From Tillus elongatus (taxonomy: Eukaryota; Arthropoda; Insecta; Coleoptera; Cleridae): a stretch of DNA of 64,000 nt. The notes below the pieces were generated by a model. It was not told the DNA's origin, did no database searches, and was given only the letters and a program-made list of their open reading frames with translations. Location of the stretch: positions 83,091,835 through 83,155,834 of the forward strand of contig OZ023268.1 in the NCBI GenBank assembly GCA_964006375.1, given 5' to 3'. Numbering within the stretch: the first letter of the stretch is position 1; every line of letters starts with the position of its first letter. A program made the translations under genes and the position numbers. Below are positions 33,997-46,245 of the stretch, piece after piece.

Positions 33997-34279
33997 TAGA
34001 TAAAAGACTGGTGCGTATATCCCTAAAGAGGCGGAAGCACAGGACATCATCAAAACTCGAAGCCCTCTGCTTTTAAGTGGAGTGAAATCGAAAAAGGGCG
34101 GCTGTTTCATTTTAGAATGTGATTTCTTCTCTTTCATTTTTTTTCTTTGGTTTTTCAAATGTGTGATGGCACGTCGTTGAGGGTGATACAAGTTGGCAGA
34201 CCTGTATACTATTGGAAGAAAAAATGCCAAGGCCAGCAGGCCAGTTATCGACTGTAGACCCAGCCTCCAACCGAGTTTA
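33997..34279 (-). CDS. SLC16 transporter exon (TM6, central loop, TM7)
   Basis: Acceptor TCTTGTTGCAG ending at 34280. The first base completes a Gly codon begun in the previous exon. The donor is TATCTA|GTAAGT at 33997/33996 in phase 0. It encodes KLGWRLGLQSITGLLALAFF (helix 6), then a large basic cytoplasmic loop (YHPQRRAITHLKNQRKKMKE and following Lys-rich stretch). It ends with RVLMMSCASASLGIYAPVF (helix 7). The long loop between helices 6 and 7 is the defining topology of MCTs. Confidence 0.92.
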
Positions 34280-34583
34280 CTGCAACAAGATAGAATGTTG
34301 ATGCTTAATATCTTAAATGACTGTGCCAGTTCTCAATATTAACATATTTTTTGTATTAAGATTAATCTTCATAGTTATAAACCGTTTTCGGTTGCGTATA
34401 CCATCAACTTTTATTACACCAAAATCAAGAAATATTTTCTAAACGAGTACAGGCTTCTCAAAAATAACATTAGCTAGCTAGTAAAATAAAACATATTTTA
34501 CATGTGTTTATAACAAGTACCTACAGTCACGTTTTAATTTGGCTCACCTGTTGAGTATATTCTAAAATTAAGAAAAAACTGTA
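34280..34583. other. Intronic sequence between exon and DD41D element
   Basis: About 300 bp of A+T-rich sequence with no recognised feature. Confidence 0.3.
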
Positions 34584-35885
34584 CAGGGTGACTCTTTATA
34601 ATGTCGCCCCCCTTTAACTTTGTTATTTTAAGTGTCCCAAAGTTGAATGTATGGTTATGTAGGTGGTAAAAAATACTTTTTTTCTACGTATAAAAAATTT
34701 GAAAAATGATCAGTATACAGGGAAAACCAAGAAGTTCATTTTTTTTTTCAATGGATATAAATTTATTTTTCGGTTCCTCGTACAATTCTAAGCATAATTT
34801 ATATAACATCCCTATACTTAAAATGAATAGTTTTTGAAATATTCGCATTTGAAATGTTATCATCACAAATTTTATTAAACCAAAACAAGTGTTACAAATA
34901 AAGAAATCTAACAATAAATAATATAACAAAAACAGTTTCTAATTAAATATAAAGATGCTCCACCGGGCCTCCATTTTCTTCAACACATTGTATAAGGGTT
35001 GTTCGCATTTTCTCTAATGAATCTGTTATGAATGCTGGGTTATTTTCATTTAAATTAATAATTTCATTCCGTATCAAATCTTTAATATGATCGAGGTTTT
35101 CAATTTGGTGGTCGTATACACGGTTTTTTATATAACCCCAAAGAAACGCATCCATAGGTGTCAAATCGGGGCTGTTTGCAGGCCATTTAATTGGCGCATT
35201 TCTTCCTATCCATTCAGGAAACCTTTCATTTAGGTAATTAAGCACAGCACAAATGTTGTGAGGGGGTGCTCCATACTGTTGAAAAATTATATTTTGTAAT
35301 ATATTTAAAGGCAAATCGTCTAAATGTTCTTCGAACTCGTTTTCCAAGAAATCTAAATAGCGGGCTCCATTTAAAACAGTATCAAAAAAATATGGACCGA
35401 TAACTCGATCGCCCAGGATACCACACCACACATTCACGGATTGTCGCCCTTGGAATTTAAATTACCTATAAGAATGTGGATCCTTTCTTGCCCATTGTCT
35501 GGTATTTTTTTCGGTTAAACAGGCCACTAGTAGAAAAGGTAGACTCGTCAGCCCATAGAACTGTTTTCAAAAAATTGTTATTTATGTTTATTCTGTCTAG
35601 AATCAGTTGATAAAATGCGACCCGATCATCTTTTTACATTTGGGTAAGCTTTGTAGTGGGTTTAATCTTATATGGCTTTAGATTCCATTTTCTTAACGTT
35701 CTTTGGACTTTACTGTATGAAGTTCGCTGAATGTTTTCTTGTGTTGCTCGTAATGTCTTTGAAATGTTTCTTATCGAATTATTTGGATTCTCTTCTATAG
35801 CAAGTGAAATATTCAATTCTGCATTTTCATCTACGTTCACAGCAGTTCTTTTTCTCCTTTGTAAATTTGAAGTTTCTTGAAACTT

Positions 35886-35981
<96 letters not shown>

Positions 35982-36543
35982 TGTGAACGTTTTTCGAGTT
36001 GGTTGGGACATGCATACCGGGATTATCTTCTATCATATTTCTAATGGCAGCGCGACAATTTAAATTATTTTTAATATAATAACTTAAAATAACTCCTCTT
36101 TCTTTGCCTGAGTACGGCATTTTTACTTACTAAACAATACAACTACAACAATATTGACAGAATGTCACTGTCAGTTATCTGTTTTCAATTAAAAGCGTGG
36201 TATCCTAGGACTTCTTGATTTGTAACAGTTGTTCAATAAAATATTTGATGATAACGTTTCAAATGCGAATATTACAAAAACTATTCATTTTAAGTATACG
36301 GTATGTTATATAAATTATGCTTAGAATTTTATGAGGAATGAGAAAAATAAATTCATATATAGGGTGATCCATTGAAAAAAAAAATGAACTTTTTGGTTTT
36401 CCCTGTATACTGATCATTTTTCAAATTTCTTTTATACGTGGAAAAAAGTATTTTTTAGCACCTACATAACCATACTTTCAATTTTTTTGGGACACTTAAA
36501 ATAACAAAGTTAAAGGGGGGCGACATTATAAAGAATCACCCTG
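34584..36543 (-). mobile_element. DD41D-type mariner-like element with about 300-bp TIRs
   Basis: 1,960-bp element flanked by TA. The left end, CAGGGTGACTCTTTATAATG, is matched by the inverted right end, and the inverted similarity extends about 300 bp inward with scattered mismatches. The transposase lies on the minus strand. The N-terminal segment (36120 down) reads MPYSGKERGVILSYYIKNN. After a frameshift it continues QPTRKTFTS, a (TA)n insertion, and [20 protein letters not shown]. The first catalytic Asp is in LWADEST (about 35545). A further break leads to 35437-34943: NVWCGILGDRVIGPYFFD, then FQQYGAPPHN, where the second catalytic Asp is Tyr, and SPDLTPMDAFLWGYIKN. It is therefore inactive, but both termini are well preserved. 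Confidence 0.92.
35888..35979. repeat. (TA)n microsatellite, 92 bp, inside a transposase frame
   Basis: Separates TRKTFTS and RKFQETS of the transposase and reads through as a run of about 15 Ile-Tyr dipeptides in the same frame on both sides. Confidence 0.95.
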
Positions 36544-36781
36544 TACATTAATATAAAGTACTTATAGTATCTTTTCTGTACTCCTGCTGGAGTACTGACG
36601 ACAATCTTTTGTTAGAAACTGGCTGCCAGTCGGTAATGCTTCCTCTAACTGACTATCCAGGGGTGGTGATAAAGTTTGGAGTAATATGAATATCTGTATA
36701 CAGGTGAACTTAAAAGAAACACGCTCACACACGTCAACTTTTATTTTTAGTTCTGCATTTTCTAGCTAATACTGGTCTATA

Positions 36782-38508
36782 CAGGGTGCTGTATAAATGA
36801 AATATCAAGGCAACGTCACCTTTCTTAAATGGAACATTGATACATTATTACATTTTTGGATTTCTTGGAAAATTCTAGGTATGATTCATGTTTGATGTCC
36901 TATACCTATCTGCAACTGTTTACGAATTATTGACAACTGAAAGTGAGTCATTTTCAATGAGAATAAAAATCGAATTGTCCGTGTGTGTTTTTTTTTTTTT
37001 TTGATAAGTTAAGCTGTGCACAACTTCAGAATAACCCAATTTATGCACAAACTCTATTTGGACGTTAATAACAATATCTGGGGTAATTTGCCGTTTCGTC
37101 GCAAGCCTAGCTAAAATCATATGGGCCAGAATGATACCAGCTGTGTTCATAGTGATGACATTTGATGTCATTCTAATTCACTTTTTGACAAACATCTTGT
37201 GTTTATTTGATTATTTTGTATTATCTTATAAAACCGTTCTTAGCAGAAACGCAAAGAATCGGGATCCTCATTATGGCTGGTTGTGGAGATAAAACCCGAA
37301 CACAAAGCGAAGCTTGTGGGATGTTCAATAATATATACCCCGAGAGACAACCTATCAGTCAGGCGAGGGTTTGTAAATTAATAAAGAAATTTAATAATTT
37401 CGGACATGCCAGAGACAAAACACGTTCAAGATGACCAGGAATCCTTGACGACACTAAGATTGACATTTTTATGTTTATGGAAGAAAATCCTCATTCAAGT
37501 ATGAGATGTCCTTCAAACTCAGATAACATTGATGTGGATCATTCAACTATTGTGAAGTTTTTAAGAAAAGAAAAGTGGCGTCCCTATAAACTAAAAAGAG
37601 TTCAAGAGCTACATGACAATGATCCGGAGACAATGAATCAGTTTTGTGAGGTTATAATTGATATCTGTGAAAATGATAAAAATGTTGTAAAAAACCTGAT
37701 TTTCTCGGATAAAGCCACTTTTGCCTAATGGAGAAGTAAATAAGTAAAGTTTTTTTTATAACCAAATGAAGATCTACAATGGTATAGAGAAGGTCATACG
37801 TCGTATCGGAAGATAATTAATGTATGGGCGGGGATTATTGAGAATAGAATCATCGGGCCGATTTTTTTAGAGGGAACATTGACTGGCGAGCGATAACTGT
37901 CATTTCTAGATGATGAATTTGTACCTGCCTTAATTACACTATTTCCAAATCAAGGTGCTCCAGATGCGTTTAATGATTTGATTTGGTTTCAGCATGATGG
38001 AGCTCCTGCTTAATTTAGTGCAAATGTTCGAAGATATTTAGCCAATACGTTTCCTCATCGTGTGATAAATCGGTGAGCCGAAATTGAGTGGCCACCAAGG
38101 TCATCTGATTTGACTCCGCTAGACTCTTATAGCTCCACTTTAAAGAAAAAGTATACAAAAATAAACCACAACATTTAAAAGACTTTAAAATAATATTAAG
38201 AGCAATGCAAGTCACCGCATATATTGTTACTAAGGTCCAAAGAGAGTTTGTGGACAGATTGAGTAATTGTGGACCTGTGAATGGATACAACTTCCAACAT
38301 CTATTAAAACAGGCAGACATATTCTTTTATAGTGAATAATTTTCGTTTAATAAAATGTGTTTATTGTTTTAAATTATATTTCCCTTGTATTTAAATGAAG
38401 GTGTGTTTTAGGTAGGTATGTGATGTATTAAATTAAATATACATAGAATTTTCACTAGAATTCAAATTTTCAAAAAAGATGGGTCATTTCATTTAAAGCA
38501 ACACCCTT
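36782..38508 (+). mobile_element. DD41D mariner-like element, degenerate
   Basis: 1,727-bp element flanked by TA. Its left end, CAGGGTGCTGTATAAATGAA, and right end (ATTTCATTTAAAGCAACACCC read outward) are inverted repeats. The transposase is on the plus strand. The N-terminal part reads TRTQSEACGMFNNIYPERQP (37290-37430), then SMRCPSNSDNIDVDHSTIVK and KNLIFSDKATF (first Asp, about 37700). The second motif is FQHDGAPA and the third PSD-LTPLD. Exactly 41 codons separate these two Asp, so DD41D. The C-terminus reads GYNFQHLLKQ. Numerous stops. It lies 238 bp from the 34584-36543 element, in the opposite orientation. Confidence 0.88.
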
Positions 38509-38884
38509 TATATTGATACTGCTTTTTTGAGACACCCTATACAAATGAAAATAAACCCTCGTAATAAGCATTGTTTTGTGGTACTATCAAAAAGAATTGA
38601 CTACAAGATATTTTAAGACATTTCAAGCATCAATGCAGGACACTGTCCTTTTTTTAAAATTATAGGTAACCAAAACTATTAAGGATGCCATAATTTCAAA
38701 GTAGCAGTGTGTTTTATAATTACCTAGCTTATAATTGAATTAATTACACAACTTCCCAAAATTTATTCTCTCACAAACTACATACATTCTACATTCTTAC
38801 TATTACATTCCTAAATGAGGACCAAAATATAAAGGAAAATCCTGGATGTGCTACTATTATAACTCTAGTGAGACGGCTACTTAC
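38509..38884. other. Intronic sequence, nothing recognised
   Basis: A+T-rich stretch ending at the splice donor of the 38885-39218 exon. No feature supported. Confidence 0.3.
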
Positions 38885-39218
38885 CCAACAGCCTCCTTGT
38901 ATAGCACACTGAAGAGCGCTATTCCTACCCCGGCTCCTGCTTGTGCCACCATCTCAACGAACTCACGTCTTCTCTTAAAGTAGTGCCCGAGCACCAGACC
39001 TGCCGTCTCTCTGACGATGCCGGCGGAAATGCCCAGCATTAGTCCGTAGCTGAGCACCACCTGGTGAAACTGTACGGCGAACGAGGTAAATAGGCAGGCA
39101 AGGGATAGACACAGGCCACCGAACAAGGACGCCAACCTGGTGGATTTCCTTCTGCATATGGCCACGATTAGTGGAGATGCTAGGAACGAGCTGCATAGGC
39201 AAAGTGCTCCATACCATG
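38885..39218 (-). CDS. SLC16 transporter exon (TM2-TM5)
   Basis: Acceptor TTTTTGATTTCAG ending at 39219. One base of the first codon comes from an upstream exon. The donor is GTTGG|GTAAGT at 38885/38884. It encodes WYGALCLCSSFLASPLIVAI (helix 2), FGGLCLSLACLFTSFAVQF (helix 3), LSYGLMLGISAGIVRETAGL (helix 4), then YFKRRREFVEMVAQAGAGVG IALFSVLY, split here as YFKRRREFVEMVAQAGAGVG and IALFSVLY (loop and helix 5). The basic-loop-plus-Gly motif is an MCT-family signature. The [DE]GGWGW signature of helix 1 must lie in an exon further 5', which I did not find up to 64000. Confidence 0.93.
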
Positions 39219-40629
39219 CTGAAATCAAAAAGATATTGACAAATGTTTTGAAAAGCATGCTACTAATTTTAAAACAGAAGTCACTACCTTCTTGTTGATA
39301 AGAGTATATTACTTTTCTTAAAAATCCGTTTTCTAATCATATTTTTAAAATTATTAAGATAAATGGCTTAAAGATAATGGTACACAGAGTAGCAAGTAGA
39401 TCCTTGGCATCAACATATTAAATAATAAAAAAAGCACTCCAATCTGACTTGCAGACAAGTTTTAAAATTTTCTACCTTAAAAAAAGTACCTAATCAATGA
39501 TTATTTTATTTTTTATTTATTGTTAGGTTATTATAGACTAGACATTAGGTTGTTATTTGACATAATGGCTCCTCAGCCTGTCCATTACGACTCCCAAAGT
39601 TTCCTCTTTCAAAGGCGTTCGCTGAAAATAAGTTATTGCAAGTTTTACTTTACTTTCAACCTCACATAAATTCAACATTAAAACGTTTTATTTCATATTT
39701 TTTTATAAAATTCCGGTTTCTTGGACAATTGCTCTCCAAATTTGAGCAGCGTTGCGCGAGTTACAAATTATCCCAATATATAGGATGTTGCGAACCCTTT
39801 CCCCCGTTTGGCCACCAAGTCTTTCTTCCTTATCTCTCGAGGTCTGCATTAGCAGCTATATGTATACCCAAGTCACTAATAACTAGTAGTGGATATTTGC
39901 TTTTATATAATATAACTTATAAAAGAAGAAAATGAGAAAACAATAAAACACTCTAATTATAATCACAATATTATTTCCAAATCTGCTTTAATAGAAAGAA
40001 CGAACTACCCAGTACCTTTTATTACACAACAAATACGTTGAAAGGAAGAAGTAACAAACCTGGATATCGCTTTAGACAGCATAGTGATATTTCAGAAACG
40101 TACCAAGGAAACAATGATAAAAGCCAACAATATCAAAAATACAATTATTTCATTAATCAGCCATCACAGTCCACTGTCCCCAGAAAACAAATTATTGCCG
40201 TGCAGCTAACTGCACGTACTAAAATGGATTTGGCGAAAATGGATATTTTCGCCAAATCCACATAACCCAAAAGAAGTACCTCAACCTAGTCTTCAAGGCG
40301 CTGTGGTACACCAGGAATACTCAACTCCAAATAAAAGTCAACATACTCACAATAACAGAACATATAAAAGAAACAACACCCCAAATGCACGCCAGACAGG
40401 TGATTCACTTAACCCCATTACTAAAAAAAATACATACAGACGAACATGGAATCTCCCTTTTTAAAGTCAGTTAAAAAATAAACACCTACGACATAATTAG
40501 CTGTAAATCTCTAACTTTTACGTCGCCTAGGACAAAATCACAAACTGCCACTCTGTTAAACTAATACATGGTACAAAGGATCCCATTCAAAGCGAAAGAC
40601 CCCAAATATATTTTTTAATCGCCGAAGCA
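39219..40629. other. Intronic sequence, unassigned
   Basis: No supported ORF. 40030-40600 has a moderately open, Gln/Asn/Lys-rich plus frame (KGRSNKPGYRFRQHSD...) that could be a decayed transposon ORF, but I recognise no domain. A strong hairpin lies at 40225-40260. Confidence 0.35.
40225..40260. repeat. Perfect 16-bp-stem hairpin
   Basis: TGGATTTGGCGAAAAT (40225-40240), loop GGAT, then the exact reverse complement ATTTTCGCCAAATCCA (40245-40260). There is no U-run or other terminator context. Confidence 0.9.
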
Positions 40630-41340
40630 CGTCACTTTAGGTGTCAAGGTGGATTTTTTTATGATTAATTTCAACACTGCGCCTTCAATCGCCTAACATT
40701 TCAAATGGGACATAGGCGTTTAATTCCTTTTAAAATGACACCTGATTCGGAAAATTTGCCTGGTGGTTTCCGAGTTAATTGTCTTATTGCTTAACAGCAT
40801 TTGAAGTTTAATTAAATATTTGAATAATTGATTATCCACGAATTTATTTGATTAACTGACCTACAGAGATCTTCGAGGTAACCACCACTGACTGGCATGC
40901 AATGGTATAAAGGTTCCGTTCGAATTTTTTACGAACTCCCTATAACATTTCCGGCAACATCCAGCCGACATTCTTGGTTAATTCTGTCTCTCAGATCTTC
41001 TGAATCGTCGGGCTTTGTTGTATAAAGTTTAGTTTTTAGGTGTCACCAGAAAAATGAGTAAAATGGTGTTAAATCTGGAGATCGAGGTGGCCACTAAAGG
41101 GCCGACCCTCTGACCGATACATCTTCCAAGAAATGTCTGATTTCAATATTCCCTGACTTGCACATAATGGTAAGGAAGAGCGCCATTCTACTACACAAAA
41201 AATCGTGCTAAAAGAGATTATCATCTTCCTCTAATACCTCCGCAATCATTATTACGACAGTTATTTCCTATTTTCAAAAAAGTAAACCATTTCAACAACA
41301 TTGTCTCACACGTTAGGAAACAGAATATTCATTAGCTTAG
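40630..41340 (-). pseudogene. DD41D mariner-like transposase remnant
   Basis: Minus-strand frames give a WPPRSPDLTPF-like block (about 41090), GDT-type and LKTKLYTTKPDDSEDLRDRI sequence, NQECRLDVAGNVIGSS, and further C-terminal sequence to about 40830. A tail to about 40630 (AATTTCAACACTGC) could be its decayed end. No intact catalytic core remains. Confidence 0.65.
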
Positions 41341-41459
41341 GACTGAAATACTTCACTGACAACAAATTATTTTAATTTAATTATGAATAAAAATCTAAAA
41401 AAGTTGAAAAAAAAGATGCTATTTTCTGATAGTACTGAAAATAACTTTAAACATTTTTT

Positions 41460-41780
41460 TCTTTAACGTCGGTCTATTTTCACGACTATGGCCAATCATT
41501 GTCACAAGGGAGCAGTTTCACCTCACTATCCTAGAAATTTTGCCGAACTACTGGATCGGTAGGGATATTTAACGTCCCCAACATCACATGGACACGCGAC
41601 CGATCGCTTTACGCTCCCTCCGAAGAGCGTAACGTGCAGATATTCAACTTGCTTAAACACGATGCCACAACCTTGGTTGATGTTAATGCTACAGTATGTA
41701 CTGAAAGGAGAACCCTGGAATCGAATCCAGTACCCTTCGGTTCAGAGGCAAACATTCTTACCACAGAACGGCCGAGGCTC
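41460..41780 (-). mobile_element. tRNA-derived SINE, copy 2
   Basis: Same family as 53015-53280. The minus-strand head starts GAGCCTCGGCCGTTCTGTGG and has a B-box-like GGATTCGATTCC. The body holds CTATGGCCAATCATTGTCAC and CGTAACGTGCAGATATTCAA (plus strand). Confidence 0.75.
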
Positions 41781-41814
41781 TACTTTAAATATTAAACACG
41801 TAGCAAATAAAAAG

Positions 41815-42150
41815 TTAAAATAATAGAGAAAATGATAGAGAGAAAAGAATACAAATTAGCGATTGAATTAATTTATCCAAATATTAGAGATAAAAAAGAC
41901 AACAGGTATGTTTCGTTAACTTATTTTGGACCCATTTCAGAAAATATTTCCAAATTTTGAATACCTGGTAGCTTTTAAATCTTACAACACGACGCGTGAT
42001 TTGTTATTTAACACGAAAGAAAAACCTTGTTTCTTGACAAAAGCTGGAGTTTATAAATTAATTGTACACAGTGTAAACAATCTACATAGGTCAAACTTCT
42101 AGAAATTTTAACACATTTTATAGAACATATTTCTGCATTTAGAAATAACC
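41815..42150 (+). pseudogene. Penelope-like element fragment, first copy
   Basis: Plus frames give a thumb-like region and AGVYKL, the start of a GIY-YIG-type domain, then broken remnants of YIGQT. It is about 85% identical by eye to 42564-42960. Confidence 0.6.
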
Positions 42151-42295
42151 ACGGGAACAAATCCAAACCATTTTTGAAATGTTCGGGAATTGACTACAGT
42201 CGATTATTAGCATAGGGCTCAATTCTGCCAGTGGCTGCTCCATAAAATTATAGGGAATCCTCATTTTGTATGTTTCGTTTCATAGATAGATGAGA

Positions 42296-42318
42296 GACCT
42301 GACCTGACCTGACCTGAC
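42296..42318. repeat. Short (TGACC)n array
   Basis: Four to five tandem GACCT/TGACC units, then GACATG. Confidence 0.9.
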
Positions 42319-42376
42319 ATGTCTTACACGAGATGGCATATTTAGCACGAGGAATATACATGCTTGAGCGGAAAGA

Positions 42377-42545
42377 GAATTCGAGATGCCGACCCAGACC
42401 TCTTATTCGACACAGATCAACCCATAATAATGGCTGTCGATTTAAATTCAAAATAACCTGTCATTCTCGTAATGTCAATGTCAATTCAGATGCAAAAATA
42501 ACGACACAAAACGTACTCTCGTCGGACCACAACCCAATCATATTG
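42377..42545 (+). pseudogene. Jockey-like LINE endonuclease fragment
   Basis: Two frames contain DADPDLLFDTDQPIIMAVDL (an endonuclease GDLN-type block) and, after a shift, LSSDHNPIIL, the Ser-Asp-His block of AP-type endonucleases. Very short. It sits between the two Penelope-like fragments. Confidence 0.5.
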
Positions 42546-42563
42546 CAGCACGGATATTACAAT

Positions 42564-42965
42564 GGTGAGAAAAGAATACAAATTAGCGATTTATTTAATT
42601 TATCCAAATATTAGAGACAAAAACAACAGGTATGTTTCGATACATTATTTTAGAACAATTTTAGAAAATATTTCAAAAATTTTAAATGCCTGTACAAATT
42701 CAAAGGTAGCTTTTAAATCTTAGAACACGACGCGTGGTTTGTTATTTAACAGGAAAGAAAAACCTTGTTACTTAACAAATGTTGGAGTTTATAAATTAGC
42801 TTGTACACATTGTAACGTAATCTACATCGGTCAAACTTCTAGAAATTTTAACACATTTTAAAGAACATATTTCTGCATTTAGAAATAACCACGCTGACAA
42901 ATATACATTTGCAAAACAGATTATTGATACCCAACATAGACATACAGAAATAAACCGCACAAAAC
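42564..42965 (+). pseudogene. Penelope-like element fragment, second copy (GIY-YIG)
   Basis: Reads NVGVYKLACTHCNVIYIGQT then SRNFN, a GIY-YIG nuclease start with the CxxC-type pair seen in Penelope-like elements. A broken KEHISAFRNNHADKYTFAKQ region follows. The frame is lost repeatedly. The upstream part (ILENISKILN) resembles the region preceding the nuclease in such elements. Confidence 0.7.
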
Positions 42966-43741
42966 CAAAACATTTTTGTAATGACAAGCGTAAACTAAGC
43001 TTTATAAATCAAAAAGCACACATACGGCAATAGCTACCTTGTTTTGAATAAGCAAGCTGATTCAATTAATTGCCATTTCTGGGATATTCTTCTTCCTAAT
43101 TAAATAAAGCAAACAAAATAAATCTAACCATTTTTTCAAAAAAGTTGTAATAAGAAAATGAGTTGATATGTATGTTCATATTTTTGTTGTATAGAATCTA
43201 CTTTATTACTGTTGTTGTTTAGTTATTTTATCGTTGTAACTGTTATTATCGTTATTACTGTTGTAGCTTACTTCTTTATGTTAAATGGTAATTTATTTAT
43301 TGGTAATTTTTATTTGGCAAATGAATCATACACTGTATTATACATAGAAGCTTTGCTTGTGCATGTGATTAATACAATTTCAATATAAATGTCCAATAGG
43401 TAATAACGCCAAAAGTATTTGAAACTGTCACTTTAAAATTTTCTTAAGGAAATTAATTAGAAAGACAGAGTTATCCTTTCCACCAATACTTATGCCATAT
43501 CCACATTATTCTCTATCTACTTTACATATATAAAACTTCTCCATTTATAGTTTTGTTTGCCAGAAAGTACCAATATAATATTTGACAACAAATTTTGACA
43601 TACATCACGTAGACATTTTGAAGGCCTCATCCGTCATTTGGGTTTAATTTTATTTCCAATTTTAAAGAATTTTTTTATCAAAATATCATAACATAGCAAC
43701 AAATATTTATCTGCAGTTGTCATGATTTCGTATTGATTCAA
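42966..43741. other. A+T-rich intronic sequence
   Basis: No coding sequence supported. 43200-43265 is TTG/GTTATT-rich simple sequence. Confidence 0.35.
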
Positions 43742-43868
43742 TTTTAGTGAATTTTCTTAAAAAAAATTCACTAATGAGGAGATCCCGACTTTTGAATTTT
43801 GAAAAAATTTCTTCAAATGAGCGCTAATTAGGCCACCCAGAAAACATATCCGGGGTCAGTTTTAATTT

Positions 43869-43976
<108 letters not shown>

Positions 43977-44769
43977 CACACCGATAACTCAAAAAATAAT
44001 AGGCCGGTTTTGATTAAATTTGGTGAAAAAATTCCTTTTGCAAATGGCTTGGATGAGTTCGTTAAGCAGGAAAATCTGCCTAGCTTTTCCCGGAAAATTT
44101 TCTGTTTTCTTTCGAAAAAAAATTATATCTCCGGAATTAACAAAGTAAGGGCAACCAAATTTGGTACGCATGTTTATATCCTTATAAGTAAGTGACCTAC
44201 CAAAATTTAGTTATGTAAGTCGAAAGACAAAAAAGTTATAGGCATTTTAAGAAAAATAAATTGAAGTTTTCCTCAAAACGTCAAAGTGGCGATTTAAAAT
44301 GTCAAAATTGGCAACATTTAGGCAAATAACTTGAATCTAATACGGGCTATAGAAATAAAATGTCTCGAGAAGGATGTTTTACAAACCCTAAAGTCTTAAT
44401 TTCAACAGTCATTGTCCTTCATTTTACTAAAATATTTGCAGAAAATTCATTACAAATAGACCCTTTCTCTGATGCTTGGCAGTAGTCTTAGCTATAGAGT
44501 TTATCGTTTAATGGTATATAATTTTTGTCGAATTTTCGTAAAAAATCAATAAAGCTCAATATATCCGTTATTATATAAGATATGAAAAAAATTTGTATAT
44601 ATTATTTATAGGGTGTCTTGAGCGGCATCTTAAAATAATATTTCTACAATCACAGGGTGGCCCATAAGTCGTTGGTGATACAAATTTCCTTTTTTTTTAA
44701 TCAAACACGCCTTATGTTATTGCATTTTCTATCGAGATATAATGCATGTTTGCAAGAAAAGAAATTCTA

Positions 44770-45075
44770 GACGCAGCAAGTGCGTTATGGTAGCGAATTT
44801 TGATCAAATGTTTCATATTTGAACAGCTCAATTTGCTATTAACCTATAAGGTTGACCAAGAAACGTGTTTTTTCGGGAACACTTTAAGTTTACTTTTGGA
44901 AATTTTTGTACATTTTCACACAATAAAGTTATTTTGATGAAACATGGCACATTGTTTTTACTATATAGGTTATACTGGTAACCAAATTTGATGCCTGCTT
45001 TCTTAAAAAAACACACATATTTGTTATTAAAAACATTTTTACGAAAATTCACTACCATAACGCACTTGCTGCGTC
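44770..45075. repeat. 306-bp block with terminal inverted repeats inside copy F
   Basis: Starts GACGCAGCAAGTGCGTTATG GTAG and ends with its reverse complement (CTACCATAACGCACTTGCTG CGTC). The same block occurs at 55327-55625 and 63299-63605. It may be an independent MITE or an inverted duplication of the family's end. Confidence 0.8.
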
Positions 45076-45341
45076 CAGAATTTTTTATCTGTCTGAGGAC
45101 GCTGTCAGGCAGCGAAACCGGTTACAGAAATATTGAAGAACATCCTAGAACATCTAGAATTCAGAAGGGCCACTTGTTCCACTTAGCTTACGCGCCGGAT
45201 ACGTCCTTAACTTACAGAAGCGAAACCCTTTCAGTGAAGCTAGAGAAGTAGTCTTCAAGTCTGTATGTAGTATGGACCAGTTTCACCTAGTAAGGGCGAC
45301 CACAATCAATGAATTAGCCTTATTATATTTTAGAAATGAAG

Positions 45342-45610
45342 TTTTAGTGAATTTTCTTAAAAAAAATTCACTAATGAGGAGATCCCGACTTTTGATTTTG
45401 AAAAAATTTCTTCAAATGAGCGCTAATTAGTCGTACGTTTTCAAAGAATAAAATTATTTTGAAGAAACATGGCACATTGTTTTCACTATATATGTTATAC
45501 TGGTAATCAAATTTGATGCCTGCTTTTTGAAAAAAAAAACACATATTTGCTATTAAAAATATTTTTATGAAAATTCACTACCATAACGCACTTGCTGCAT
45601 CCCGAAATTT
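45342..45610 (+). mobile_element. (TA)n-core repeat copy G (internally deleted)
   Basis: Has the hairpin start and GAGCGCTAATTAG, then jumps at about 45430 to the terminal block (AAAATTATTTTGAAGAAACA ... ACCATAACGCACTTGCTGCA). The core array and the middle are absent. Both termini are present in 269 bp. Confidence 0.85.
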
Positions 45611-46245
45611 TATATTTTAGAAATGGAGTTTTTTAGTTTCCAGGGGCCTTATATAAACTCGCAGTTTGTGTGCTGTAATTTTCCACCACACCCCGAAGGA
45701 AGAATTTTGTTGATCGCACTATATTTTTGTACACAAATTGTATAGCTGCTTTTACGCCACTGAATACGATTCTCAAATCAAGAAGGTACAGATTCAATGG
45801 AGCATGCATTGATGATAACAATATTCTAGAACACTTTAGTCCACTCGAATTAAGCTGAAGGAAGTGAAGTTCTGAGAGACATGGTAGAATACAGCTGAAT
45901 GGTAATATTGGTGAATGTTTATAACTAGATTGGGGTTGGAGGTTAAAGGTGTTTGTATGTATTATCTGGAGTGCCATACTATATCAATAACTGTGTTGGA
46001 GAAGTCCCTTAGATCTAGAACGGTTTATATCAATTCATTCCGCTACACTTGACACCTAACGATGCATTGTAACACAAACTGCTTCTAGTTCCTCTGTACA
46101 GTTACTCCAGACCTTAGATTCTGACCCCCAAAAGGGAAATGGAACAATGGTTTTGCATGGTGCGTTAAACGTTATACAATTTTATGATCGTTACGTCTTC
46201 ATTCAACCGTCTAATAATTTGTTGAATAAGTGCTTGTACTCCGTA
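45611..46245. other. Intronic sequence, unassigned
   Basis: Contains a 114-codon minus ORF (45977-45633) without recognisable domain or signal, rich in Leu and Ser. I cannot say whether it is real. No transposon signature. Confidence 0.3.

Noticed and set aside
42296..42318. Telomere-type repeat
   Set aside because: The unit is TGACC, not the insect TTAGG, and only four to five copies exist.
45633..45977. 114-codon minus-strand ORF as an exon of the transporter
   Set aside because: No MCT-like helices or signature and no convincing splice sites. Left as unassigned.
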